Assembly: GCA_035578155.1 (NCBI GenBank)
Contig: JAPWDM010000004.1
Span: 56,966,660-57,030,659 of the forward strand
Length of the DNA stretch: 64,000 nucleotides
DNA from: Brachynemurus nebulosus
Taxonomy: Eukaryota; Arthropoda; Insecta; Neuroptera; Myrmeleontidae
Reading direction: 5' to 3'
A model generated the notes under the pieces. It was not told where the DNA came from. It saw only the letters and a program-made list of their open reading frames with translations, and did not search any database. Positions 14,062 to 25,707 of this stretch are shown in pieces; within the stretch, counting starts at the first letter, position 1, and each line of letters begins with the position of its first letter. The position numbers and the translations under genes were made by a program.

Positions 14062-14465
14062 TAGCCCGTCCACATTACACAAACTTTTGTTTGTACAAAC
14101 TTTTACACAAACAAAAGTTTGTACAAAAGAATACGTACTCATAAAATAAATATGAAGAAATACGGTGTAAAGCCTGAATTCGTGCCTACTCAGTCATTTT
14201 TACGGTAGTTGTCAAACTCACACGTTCATACCAATTTTTTGATGCGAGATACAAAAATCCACAAACACTGGTAAAACTTCAAATATCACGTTCATACGTA
14301 TCGTTTGCCCAAACTTATGTTTGTGCAAACAATTTATTCAAACAAAAGTTTGTGTGATTTTACAAAATGTTTGCGCAAACTTCACGTCCACACGTACCAT
14401 TTGCACCAACTTTTGTTTGTGTAAAAGTTTGTACAAACAAAAGTTGGTGTAGTGTAGACGGGCTA
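14062..14465. mobile_element. MITE with TTA target duplication and iterated palindromes
   Basis: Inverted ends begin TAGCCCGTC, and TTA flanks both sides (14059-14061 and 14466-14468). The arms repeat the palindromic word ACAAACTTTTGTTTGT several times, and more copies (CAAACTT..GTTTG) lie in the interior. It is 404 bp and non-coding. The TTA target suggests a PIF/Harbinger-type MITE. Confidence 0.82.
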
Positions 14466-14529
14466 TTAGAGAAGACTTTGGTTCCCTTAATAGGCTAGCA
14501 ACTTATCCTTAAAAAGTTGCTTAGAAATT

Positions 14530-15175
14530 GAAAAAGTGACCACGAGCGTTCTAGTGGCTGGTTTTTATTTTAGTCCATGCAGAATTTAAAATAAATATAA
14601 AATTCAAATACTATTTCTTGATTAAACCACGGCTTCAATGCTAAAAATCGATAAACAGAAATAATTTGACAAGTATTCTTATAAATGTTTGATTTTAGTC
14701 TACGTATTCATTCTAAAATATCATATTTGTCAATAGTTGTTTCTCTCTCTAAAAAAATGCTATAATTTTTTTTTTTTATATATCAATTGTGGTTAGAGAA
14801 TACTATGAATACAAAATTTATATTATAGGCGCAAGCTAAAAAGACCATTTTTATCCACATCTGCATTTATCTTTGTTTATCATATTAATAAATAGAAGTT
14901 TACTCACTCACTCTTATAAAAACATAATTACTTGGTTTAGTTGGTAACTATGGAAATAATACAATTTGTATTCTCCTCACCTCAGTTTCTGGAGGTCTTT
15001 TGAGCTTGCGACCATATTACATGTATCTTACCTATTACTTTCATTAATTTCAACTTTTCACAGTGACGCCGGCATTTGGTAAAAAAAATAGTAATGGAAT
15101 TTTTTATTCCTTTTTAAATTTTGAATCGATTAAAAGAAAAATTAGCCACTAGAACGCTCGTGGTCGCTTTTTGTT
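14530..15175. mobile_element. Inverted-repeat element, about 645 bp
   Basis: The block GACCACGAGCGTTCTAGTGG near 14537 reappears inverted near 15143-15163, with flanking matches giving arms of about 35 bp. No target duplication could be fixed and the interior is non-coding. Approximate limits. Confidence 0.6.
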
Positions 15176-15458
15176 AAAAATTAGGGTTAAGTTGCTGCTC
15201 TATAATAGTTTGGTAATTATGTTCATAGTCATGTTCGATCAATATCTCAACTAACTTTTATTTTAAAATTAATTAACTTATTTCCTTTAAATTTGTTTCA
15301 TGCTATAGAGAATACCCTTGTTTGAATTGTTGTTGAATCGATCCTCTAAAATGTAAGTAACACTTTATTATAATTATTGCATACAGTGACTGGGTAAAAC
15401 GTAATAAAACATGAAGAAAATTACCCACTTTTCTGTACATATCCGTAAATTTTGCTTA

Positions 15459-16430
15459 GAGTAGTGTACGTATACCTAATACGTATTACGTACTAACCCT
15501 AGAATCATACGTACTCGTCAAAACGACGAACGAACTTCTCTACCTGCTCCAATACTGTGACTTGTCGGTACCTGCTCGCTGTGAAACTTCTGTTATCTAA
15601 TTTATTTGTTATTATAACACATAAGGCATATAAATTTTGTTTATAGCTATTGTCGTTTTTTTTATACTGAAATAGTGTGCGTCAAAAGGACGACGATGTA
15701 TGATTAACCTATATTTTTTTTAAAGATTTTGTACTCCACATATAAAAGTTTTCCTAATTTTTCTAAAATTTATTAAAGATATGGATGTTATAATTAATTT
15801 ATTCAATCGTTATGATAATGTGAAAGATGATTACAGCTGTTTGACTTATAAGAGACGACATAATACTGAAGTTTGAATATATTGAATCGAAAACTAAAGA
15901 ATGCGTTTCGAATGACTTAATAAAAGATTAACAATTTATTTTGTGGAAAATATTTCAATTTTTATTATTTTTTGAGATCTTATTCGAAAAATTACTAACA
16001 AATTTTAGAAAATTTACAAATGTGCCTAATGGGGAAATAACTACATATCTATAGGAATATTTATGACTGAGAAATTTCACATTCTGTAAAGTCACACATG
16101 TCCACTGATTCATAATAGTTCATAAATTAATTATTACAATTGATGTATTTATATATTTTTTAATTTTTATAATGAAAATATGCTTTGATAAAAAGATTAA
16201 AAAAATTAATAAATATTTACATTAAGAAATTTTTCCAAATCCAATTTTTTTAAATATTTTGTTCGCTTTTGTAGTATTGTTATGTAAAAAAAATGTTTTT
16301 TGCAAATAAACTCTAAAACTCCCCGTAGAAAGTCCATTCGTCGAAACGACGCCGATGTATGATTAACTTGATTCGTAGACCAACGTATGATTCTAGGGCT
16401 AAATACGTATTAGGTATACGTACACTACCC
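15459..16430. mobile_element. Inverted-repeat element with a possible piggyBac-like core
   Basis: Arms of about 60 bp, starting GAGTAGTGTACGTATACCTA, are inverted at 16370-16430, and TA flanks both sides. Inside, CCCTAGAATCATACG at 15497 and its inverse ending at 16398 are each bordered by a direct CTAA. The core could therefore be a separate TTAA-class insertion into a palindrome. The word GTCRAAASGACG recurs three times (15509, 15676 and 16336), and GATGTATGATTAAC twice. Confidence 0.7.
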
Positions 16431-17219
16431 TAAGAAATTTTAAATTTTAGTTGTGGTTTAAAACAGCATTAAAACAGTTGTGGTTTTTATTAATATCGAA
16501 TGTTTTTGTTTACAGCTGTAATGGTTTAGAACTTTAGAATATTCGATTCTATTTGATGCTGATTTGGCAATTAATATATAATATTGTTTACATTAGCAAG
16601 TTTATGGGAAGACATTTGCTTCAACTTTGAATTGATAAAGATAAAATCTTTGTTCATTATTATACCTAGATAGTGTATGACTGTATGGTTTCCCTACACT
16701 CTATGTTTTATTTTCCATCGATTATTCCACCTCTGTGCCTTCCTGACAATTTTCAAAAGTAGTAAATGGTCCAAAAATAAAAAATGATAAGTGAAATTAA
16801 ATTTCTCCTGAAAACGATTTTTGTTACTTGCTTTCAGATTATAAAGCACGATGTCGAGAGATAAAGCAAAAAATTGGACGGTTCTTTTAAACAGAAAAAC
16901 AGTTCTGTTGTTTCCAGACTTTCTGACGGTACGTTACATGTACAATATTATAACATACAGTATAATGGACAGACTATTCGGTGTTGGACTAGCTACATGT
17001 ATTGCATTTATTTTATCGGATTTGTTCCCTAGTGCATAATAATCTTATCGGATGCTATACTAACTACATTATGCCCACACACCGTAATTTTATGCTATGG
17101 CCATTTCTATTCATTTTATTAGAACAAATAAGGATGGCTTGAGCTATTGGTTATTGGCTTGCTACTTTATTCAACCCTTGTATATTTGTTCATGTCTGTT
17201 GAACTTTTATTCTTTTTTG

Positions 17220-17221
<2 letters not shown>
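16431..17221. other. Intergenic sequence, nothing recognised
   Basis: AT-rich. A 62-codon frame at 16851 has no recognisable similarity and is not supported. Confidence 0.4.

Positions 17222-17286
<65 letters not shown>
17222..17286. repeat. (AT)n microsatellite
   Basis: About 65 bp of AT dinucleotides. Frames through it are artefacts. Confidence 0.97.
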
Positions 17287-17288
<2 letters not shown>

Positions 17289-17685
17289 TTTTAGTTGTTA
17301 CTTTTAATAACGGTGTAGTATGTATAGTACAGTTTGATAAATATAGCGGGTGTTTTCATTTGATGACTTTATATAAGCTAAAATAAGAGGAGAATAGATA
17401 AGGAAAAGATTTTAATAGATTTGAGCGTTACCTTATGGTATTCTATATTTGTAAACATATTTGTATTCCATATTGTTAAAATTTCAAAAATAAAAGTGGT
17501 ATTTTGCGAAGTAAAATATTTGTTTATTATTTACGAAAAAGATTTTCACAGTATCTTTCGAAATTGTATTTTACCTGAAACGAATTGATTTAAAAGTCGG
17601 CATCATGACGCTGGCCAGATTTTTTTTTTGTAGTTTAAATTTAATAGCTTCAATCGCTTGTAAGTCGTTTATAGATGTTTGTAGT

Positions 17686-17916
17686 AAGGTAAAAGCCCCC
17701 TTTGTGGAACGGTATCTAATACTGGAACAGTTTTGACATTTACATATTTATTTCTTTAATTAAGTAAGGAAACTTTAAATGCGAGGTGAATTTAGATTGA
17801 AAAACAATCATTCTATTAATAATAATTTTTGTTATCAGACGTTTCTTTCAGAAATAACTTCATTAATATGTAAATGTTCATAATTAGATACCGTTCCACA
17901 AAGGGGGCTTTTACCC
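17686..17916. mobile_element. MITE with TA target duplication, copy 1
   Basis: Inverted ends begin AGGTAAAAGCCCCCTTTGTG, with arms of about 50 bp and TA at 17684-17685 and 17917-17918. It is 231 bp and non-coding. A second copy with a lost left end lies at 52967-53155, sharing the interior block from TTTCTTTAATTAAGTA to TTCATTAATATG. Confidence 0.8.
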
Positions 17917-18295
17917 TATATTTATTTTCATTTGTAGCCCTTTAGTTAATTTGTAATTAACAATCAAAATTCAGTGCTGAAGTTAGCCGGAAGCAATCGT
18001 GAAATTTGAAAATTTTTTTGGTAGCAATAGAAAAATTATCGTTTATAGGGTCTAATTATAACAGTAAAATGTTTGTAAGGTCGCGGTCGCCTGATAAAAC
18101 ATTATTAATTAAAAAAATGATTTAAAAAATTGCGCATGCGTAATATTTTAAATTTGTCCCATGTAAGTTCGTTATTTTAAATTTGGAGTATGTAGGTTTT
18201 ATTGCATTATTCAAAATTTAACAGATTGTGTTTACGATTACAGTAAAATTTGGTCTATAACACTTTTTTATTTTTAATTTTATATGTCAGTTGTT

Positions 18296-18772
18296 ACGAA
18301 TCGACCAGTAAAGGGGTATTGCATAACGTTAGCCAAACGCTAATACCATATCGCATGTATGAATGCATTTAGAGTCTACATATTGTAGTATCAAAAATTG
18401 ATAAGAAAATATAGAGAGATTTTGGCCTTGAATGTAGCGAGACTGATGCAATACTTCTTGGGAGATCGTTAAGTGGAGTCGGGGTGTGTCTGTGATGAAG
18501 TATAAATCATAATTGGGTATTTGTGTTTTATTATATTAATTATTCTGGGTAAATTGTGGAAAAAGTGCATAATAGTTACAATTATTCGGTGTAGTGCTAA
18601 ATTTTGATCATTCGAGGTGTAAAGATAGGATCTTTCTTGTACTTATTTCTTTCTCGAATCTTAAATTTTGAACTTAACTTTTGTATTCTTATTTTATTTT
18701 TCTGTTATCTCTTTCTTTTATTATTTCAATAAATAATACTTATAATTTTGACGGGGGTTGTTTTCATTTATT
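18296..18772. repeat. Possible LTR
   Basis: The segment begins TGTTACGAATCGACC and ends TTTATTACA, so it has TG..CA borders on either strand. On the plus strand it holds a TATAAATC box (18501) and an AATAAA signal (18728). It lies on the 3' side of the minus-strand gypsy pol fragment, where a 3' LTR would be expected, and a purine-rich patch (AGAAGGGG, minus strand) precedes it there. No second LTR or target duplication was found, and the orientation signals conflict. Weak call. Confidence 0.35.
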
Positions 18773-19547
18773 ACAAATCCGTACATACCCCTTCTAAGGA
18801 GCAGCCCACATCTCCAAAAGGACCCACACGCTACCGCATCTCAAAACGGGAAGTCCAATTCCACCAGGATGCCCGCGTAACACAGTGTTGCATGTAAACG
18901 ATTAGCTACTTTTGCAATTTGATTAATAATTAAATACATATATAGAATATAATTTAGGTCAATAAGTATATAAACATTCATAAGTATTTCTATTCTCCCA
19001 ACACTAGTTTCAAGATTATCGACTACTTTTGGAAATTTTAAAGCGGAAACGCAGGAAAACATTTTTGAGATAAATGGTTTGGATAAAATTGAATGGTTAC
19101 GCCACTGAATAAATTTATATAATTAAATGAAGAAATCTTCAATTTTGATTTCTTATATGATTAGGGCATTAATGTTTATAGTATTTAAAAGAAAAACATG
19201 TTTGTTCTTGTTTTTAATTTTTGGTCTTAAAAAATCGTTGTCTAAAACCGTTTTGTCGTTAGGTCAATCCGAGTCAAATCGCGATATTCGGATGATTAAT
19301 AACGACCGGGTTAAACCATTGGACAAAAGTTTCAGCATTTTCAGATGTTAGTAAGTTTCTGATGTTAGCGTTTTTTATGCGAAGCAAATTGGCCTGCCCT
19401 GGCCTATTGGTCCTTGCATTTCTCCGATCGCATAGTAGCGAGGTTACAAGGTTTGGAGAAAACCGGATAGGCCAGTATGGGATTTGTTGTTAAAAATTTT
19501 TTACAAGTTTCAAAACAGAGTAGATATTCTAGTGTAATTTTGATTTC

Positions 19548-21190
19548 TTATCTCTTTCTTATGCATTTTGTTATCGATTTTGCGATTTTAGCAAAGTCCC
19601 TAATGAATTTACGGTAATAGCCTAAAAGACTAAGGAAACCTTTTATCTCTTTTTGGGTTTTAGGTGTAGGATAGTTGATAACTGCTTTAATTTTGTTAGA
19701 GTTCAGTTCGACGCCTGCGCTTGCCACTTTGTGACCAAGAAAAGCTTTTTTCTTGATGCAGGAACTCCGATTTATCAAGTTGAACTTTCAAGTTTGGCGA
19801 TTTTAGTCGTTGGAATACTTTTTTGAGGTTCATTATATGTTTTTGCAACGATGTTTAAAAACTAGTGATGTCATCCATGTAAACAACGCAGATTATCCAT
19901 TACTCACTGAAATGTAGACTGTGCATTTTTTAATCCAAGCGGTATATTCACATACTCATAATGGCTATTTTTGACTGAAAAAGCTGTCTTTGAAATATAT
20001 GTATTTGTGGTCTACCTCGATTTGATGGACATCACTTGCTAAGTCCAATGTCGTAAAATACATACATTTTCCAAGCTTATCGAGAATGTCGGTAATTTTT
20101 GGAATTGGGTAGCGGTCATCAATTGTGTAAAAGTTTTATAAACTTATGTAGAATTTATAAGCTTTATAGATCATTAATGGTCTTCTCGTTGATTTTTCTG
20201 TAATCGACGATCATTCGCAATTTCTGTTTTACAGTAACGTCGATTTTTTTTTCTTTTGGAACTATCTAAATCGATGATGACCACGGTGAAAAGCTCGGCC
20301 GTATGATTCTATGTTTGAGCATTTTATCCAGTTATTGTTTGATTTCTTCTTTATGGATTTATGGGTAACTTGCATGATTTGGTATAAATTAGAAAATCGT
20401 CATTTGTTATTATCCGGTGTTTTATTTGATTAGTGCAAATAAGTTGCTGTCCTTCTTTATAAAGATGTCTTCAAATTTGCGACACAATGATATGATACTT
20501 CGTCGTTCTTTTGGGTTGAGATGGTTTACTCTAATTAGAGATTCAATTGGAGGTAATTCGCTGTGTTATTGGGTTATTTGGTGAGAGTTGAATTCAATTA
20601 ATTCATGATGGAGTACATTAACTTTTAGTGGTTGTTTAACGAAGAAGGTTTGTTGGGAATTAGAAAGATTTATAGTAGGAGCAATAATATGTCAATCTTT
20701 TGCTAAGTAGATACTGACAGGGCTAATGAAGTTTTTGTTCATCTTTGTGTCAGGAAGGATTACGTCACCATTTTCGATGTCTAGAGGTAGTTTAGTGATT
20801 ATTTTGTTATTAGGTGAAATTTTGTATTGTTCGCTTATAAAGTTTGGGGTTTATAAAGGAGTTTGATGAGCTCGTCTTTATAAGGAACTTTAATTGTTTT
20901 CCGGAAGGATGTAGGATATGGATATATGGGAGTTCTGAGCCGTGCAAATTTTGATCTATGTGTCCTCGTTGTTCGGACAGATTGACTGAAAATTTTCGAC
21001 GTCAGTTTCTGCTTCGATTTCGTATGGGTCATTTGATATCCAGTTGTATCAAACTGGCGTTTTGTGAAATATTTTCATTTACATATTCATCCAACTGGTA
21101 TTGAGCTCCTTCTGTAAGATGGATTTCTTGACTGGTGAAAGTTGGTTTACTTTGTTGTCTAAAGAAAGAGTGTCCTATTACCTCTATAAA
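19548..21190 (-). pseudogene. Decayed Ty3/gypsy pol (protease to RT)
   Basis: Read on the minus strand, fragments appear in the correct pol order across frameshifts and stops. These are a retropepsin-like segment at about 20836-20880 (NSFINP, with the active-site triplet reading KTS), the RT entry HKEEI near 20350, VDYRK near 20210, DDRYPIP near 20115, [11 protein letters not shown] near 19950, the catalytic YMDDI near 19875, and GYYRKFI near 19605 in the RT-RNase H connection. The last 76 codons (19548-19778) remain open. RNase H and integrase are not seen downstream. The order and motifs are those of insect gypsy-type retrotransposons, some of which are errantiviruses; that narrower placement is not testable here. 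It is not functional: the protease site is lost, RT is broken in several places and the 3' half is missing. Confidence 0.85.
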
Positions 21191-21760
21191 GCTAGCCGTC
21201 CCCAAATTTTAAAAATCCCAAAAAGCAACTAGATTAAAAATAGGTACAATTTAGGTATTACATAGCACGCTCCCATATCGCACGCCTCCATTTAACAATT
21301 TCGTCGCACACAAGATGTGTATAATGGCATCCCTCCGTGTTTTAAAGCAAATATGTTTGAATGTGTTAGTGTCGAAGTAACAGTTTGTAACAGTAAATCA
21401 TACAAATATAGTATATAAATTAGAAACATTGACGCCCGTGATCTTTGACTTTCTCATTTAGCAATTTGGTCCTAGTGGATTGTGTAATGGGAGTTTCTCA
21501 TGTATTTAGGTGTTATTAGGTGTTCTGACGGTTTTCAATCCGGTGTCCAACTTGGACAATGAATTATGTTTTCGTAATTTTTGGTCTGTAGTTAATAAAG
21601 TAAACCTAGTTGTCATCTTTATTTTAATAAATAAAACAAATCTTTAAGAATGCAAAATTTTTAAATAAATTCCTCAAATTCGCTGTCATAGGTTTATTCG
21701 AATTTTGTTTTGAACACAAATATTAATATATTTTATCAAGTTATCTTTCTTTTTATATAA
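21191..21760. other. Intergenic sequence, nothing recognised
   Basis: No coding motif or repeat was recognised between the gypsy remnant and the TTCTAGAA-rich block. Confidence 0.4.
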
Positions 21761-21763
21761 TAC

Positions 21764-22545
21764 TAGCAGCGAAACCGGCGTTGCCTAGATTAAAATACAT
21801 CACACACTTAATGATTCTGGACCAACTACAATTACCCATTTTCATAGTTTATTTTAAAAATTATAAAACATTCTAGAATATTAAAGAACATTCTGGAAAA
21901 ATTTAGAATATTCTAGAACATTTTGGAAAATTTGGAATATTAAAATATATTTTAAATATATTTTAGAACTTTCCAGATCAATCTAGAAATTTTCAGAGTA
22001 ACTTAGGATATTTGAGACCTGTAGTAATCATTTTTTAATAATTTTTAGTGTTTGGATACGCCACAGAACTTCCCAGATTATTTTTGAAAAACATTCCAGA
22101 CTAATTTATTAGAACTCATTTTCAATCGATTTTAAGCGTTTAAATATATATATCAGAATTTTTCAAAACGTTCTACAAATTTTTAAAACAATCCAGAAGG
22201 TTCTAGACTAGCTAAAATCATTTTTAAATAATTTGGAACACTTAGTATATTTTAAAACATTCCAGATCAATCTAGAAATTTTTAGAATAATCTAGAATAT
22301 TCTAGATCAATAGTAATCATTTTTTAATAATCTTCAGTGTTTTAGGTATTTGGATACATTACAGAATTTCCGAAATCATTCTTGAAATTTCGAGAATAAT
22401 TTAGAACATTCTGGACTAACTAGTCACACATTTTTGTAGTTCATTTCAAAAATTAAAAAATATCCTAGAGTATTCCGGAATATTCTGGAAAAATCTAGAA
22501 TATTCTAGAACATTCTGGAAAAATTTGACATATTTTAGAAAAGTT
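21764..22545. repeat. Repeat rich in TTCTAGAA-type words
   Basis: It starts with ACTAGCAGCGAAACCGGCG, which I recall as a common border of insect dispersed repeats. There follow many variants of TAGAATATTCTAGAACATTC and GGAAAAATTTAGA in loosely spaced repeats, with two related long blocks (about 21960-22080 and 22255-22390). Several words fit nGAAnnTTCnnGAA, the heat-shock-element pattern, but the density is explained by repetition. No ORF. Confidence 0.6.
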
Positions 22546-22757
22546 CTCAACATTGTTACTCACGAATGCATTTTACGTTATTCAGCATAATCTCGAGCTT
22601 ATATAAATCGTACAATGTGTTAGAAAACGATAGAAGTTTCCATCACACATTTTTACCACCCACATCCACCCAATTCTACCTGCCGCAACTAAACACTCTT
22701 ACTTGCAAGTGCACACCAAGGGCTTTCTACCACTGCAACCATGAGTGGATGACAGTT

Positions 22758-22793
22758 GAGAAAAGGCTAGATACATATACTAACGAACACTTT

Positions 22794-22873
<80 letters not shown>

Positions 22874-22909
22874 AAAGTGTTCGTTAGTATATGTGTCTAG
22901 CCTTTTCTC
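22758..22909. repeat. Palindrome centred on an (AT)n array
   Basis: Left arm 22758-22797 (GAGAAAAGGCTAGA through AACACTTTCCTTA) and right arm 22869-22909 are inverted with one mismatch, around about 72 bp of (AT)n. Both arms border the array directly. Confidence 0.95.
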
Positions 22910-23021
22910 ATTATTCACTCACTATTTCATTCCAACTGATGCACCAACTAGCCCCACTAAAATATTTTTCAAAAAATCAATAGTAAAAAAGTTTCCCATA
23001 TGGTGCGAACTTTATGAAAGA

Positions 23022-23105
<84 letters not shown>

Positions 23106-23224
23106 TCTTTCATAAAGTTCGCACCATATGGGAAACTTTTTTACTATTGATTTTTTGAAAAATATTTTAGTGGGGCTAGTTGGTGCATCAGTTGGAATGA
23201 AATAGTGAGTGAATAATGAGAAAA
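22903..23224. repeat. Second, longer palindrome centred on an (AT)n array
   Basis: Arms 22903-23026 and 23100-23224 are inverted and, by eye, identical over about 124 bp. The centre is about 74 bp of (AT)n. The left arm overlaps the right arm of the preceding palindrome by a few bases. A third, slightly diverged direct copy of the arm lies at 24450-24547, again ending at a TATATA tract. Perfect arm identity implies recent formation, gene conversion or an assembly fold. Confidence 0.95.
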
Positions 23225-23261
23225 GAAATAATAAAAAAAAAAATAGTATCTAAACACATTC

Positions 23262-24428
23262 CCCCCCCCCCCCCCCCCACTTACTATTTGGCGGGAAACC
23301 GGAAATATTAAATTTGTGAATTACGAAAAATGGTAATAATTTCAAAGTTATTGGTCACTTCCTCATGAATTTTTGGCATCGTATCAAAATTGGATCTAGT
23401 AAACATATTCCGACACCTAAATACCATAGCCTGCAAAAATAACGCCCACGAATCCACTTTTCCAAAATACGACTTTAAGTGGCCCTAAATTCAAAATAAT
23501 TTTACGAATTCTAGCTTAATAAAAATTATACCATTTTTTGAGATCTACCTATTCATAAAATCATAATTATCATCAAAATATTATCACAGATATTGGTCTT
23601 TCAATAGAAAAATTTTGCTTTGTACTAAAAAAAACACGTCTCTGTAACATTGGAGTTTTAATAAGCATGAAAAATTATATTACTGTATTTTCTTTATAGT
23701 TAGCAGGAAAGATACTTATTCGCTAGTTTCGTAGAAAAATTTCCTAAAAATAATTTAAATAAATGATATCCTAGTCCTTTAAAATGACCAGAATTTTGGT
23801 AATATTTAATATTTTATTAACAAAATTTATTATCAATATAGCCATCGTACACAAAATTCATGGTAATATTGATAATATTAATAATAATTAGTTAAATACC
23901 AAGAAAATTTCCAGTAGTTTTAAATGACTTGGGTCGTTTATTTGAATTATTCTTAAGAGAATTTTATAAGGAATTAGCGTACTGCATATCTTTACTACAA
24001 ATTAGAAAGAAAATAAAGTGATGACAATTGTTCATGCTTATTAGAACTTCAATGTTACAGAGACGTGTTTTTTTGTGACACAATTAAATTTTTTTATTGA
24101 AAGACCAATATTTACCGCAATATTTTGTTAATAACTGTGATTTTATAAAAAAGCAGATTTCAAAGATTGGAATAATTTTTATTTTGCTATAATTCACAAA
24201 ACAGTTTTAAATTTAGGGTCACTTAAAGTCGTATTTTTGAAAAGTAGGTTTTTGGGCCTTATTTTACCTGATTGTGGTATGTAGCTATCGGGGTATGTTA
24301 ACTAGACCTAATTTTGATATGATGCCAAAATTTCATGACGAAGTGGCCAGTACTTTTCAAATTATTACAATTTTTCATAATTCTGAGTTTTTAAATTTTC
24401 GGTTTCCCGTCAAATAGCAAGCGGGGGA
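23262..24428. mobile_element. Foldback element with about 400-bp inverted repeats
   Basis: Positions 23279-23690 are inverted at 24020-24428. Shared blocks include GGCGGGAAACCGGAAA (left end), ACTTTAAGTGGCCCTAAAT and ACACGTCTCTGTAACATTG. The left border is a run of 17 C, with GGGGG at the right border. The 330-bp interior is non-coding. No clear target duplication. Confidence 0.8.
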
Positions 24429-24449
24429 TAAAATGGGTTTAGCTACTTT

Positions 24450-24547
24450 TTCATTCCAACTGATGCACCAACTAGCCCCACTAAAATATTTTTAAAAAAA
24501 TCAATAGTAAAAAAGTTTCCCATATGGTGCAAACTTTATGAAAAACA
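24450..24547 (+). repeat. Third copy of the palindrome arm
   Basis: A direct, slightly diverged copy of 22922-23025, ending against a short TATATA tract that borders the mariner-like element at 24559. Confidence 0.9.
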
Positions 24548-25263
24548 CTGTATATATACAGGTGTCCCAAAAGTCAACGATATTCCTTGGAGGGATGATA
24601 GACCAGCTCGGGCCTGACCAGAATATCAAAATATTGTCTGGTAAAATATCGCTGGTTTTCAAGATATTAACCCTTTTATGAATTTCGGGAAGATCGACAA
24701 TTTTGATCAGATTTTCTAGTATCACAGCTGCAAGACTAGATTTTCTGAATTCTAATTTTTATTACGCACCCTGAAGAGTCCTTTTGTAGATCACAATCCA
24801 AAGTAAGGGTAATATACCTATAATCTTGGAAAAAATAAATCATTTTTGTCGATTCATAAATAATTTTTTTTTTATGAGCTAAGTTTGACTCTTCATGCTG
24901 TAAAAGAAATGTATCACTTTACCCAGGCAAAGATTGCTCATTTATTGTAATTTTTAAAATGGTCTAAAATTTGCTTCGCTTTACTTTAGAAAAAAGATAT
25001 TGCTATTTTACTGCAAAAAATGTCATTTTGAAATTATTTCAATTATTACTTTCATATTATTTCAGTTACTTGCAGATACTTTTATGCCTGCGTAAACCGA
25101 AGATAGATGATGAACGAAGACAGAAAGTGGACAGGTAGCAGATTTACATTGGTTAGAGTGACATAGGTTGTGACAAAAAAAAAAAAAATAGGAATTCGAA
25201 TGAAAATATTTATTAAATTAAAGTAGGTACGGATATTTATTTGAAATTAAACATAACATTGGA

Positions 25264-25600
25264 AATCAACGAATGTGGGCGCGGTATCTTTTTGAAAAAG
25301 ATCTTTCTATTCGTCTTGCACATTTTGCAACATTTAGTTATTGTGCACATTCATTAATGAGATGTCTTAGCTCATTTAAATTATTTATTGGTTTTGCATA
25401 GACTTTCTTCTTTAGGCAATCTCAGTAAAAAAAAGGCTAGTGGATTTAAATCCGGAAACCGAAGTGGTCACAATACGGGACCAAGACGACCGATCAATTT
25501 CTGAGGATAAGCTTGGATTGAAAAATTTTTTAATTCGCATACATAACAAGCTGGACAGTCATTATTTTGAAACCACCTTACTCCGCGTGTGGCCAAAGGA
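25264..25600 (-). pseudogene. Transposase remnant, Tc1/mariner/IS630 superfamily
   Basis: On the minus strand, split over frames, I read segments resembling the C-terminal half of an IS630/Tc1/mariner-type DDE transposase. These include PQKLIGRLGPVL, FPDLNPLAFF (at about 25434-25457, corresponding to the catalytic D and following SPDLNPLDFF-type box), and AKPINNLNELRHLINECAQ with SFSKRYRAHI after it. Stops interrupt every frame, and the N-terminal DNA-binding half is absent. The position inside a TA-flanked inverted-repeat element supports the assignment. The plus-strand 67-codon frame at 25440 is a shadow of this segment. Confidence 0.65.
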
Positions 25601-25707
25601 AGATTATAGGTATATTACCCTTACTTTAGATTGTGATCTATAAAAGGACTCTTCAGGGTTGCGTAATAAAAATTAGAATTCAGAAAATCTAGTTTTGCAG
25701 CTGTGGT

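Noticed and set aside
16851..17039. 62-codon ORF with a hydrophobic end
   Set aside because: Short, unrecognised, and no supporting signals.
18296..18772. Solo LTR with target duplication
   Set aside because: The flanking bases do not match, so only a possible LTR is reported.
21830..22545. True heat-shock promoter
   Set aside because: HSE-like words are explained by repeat structure, and no gene or TATA box follows.
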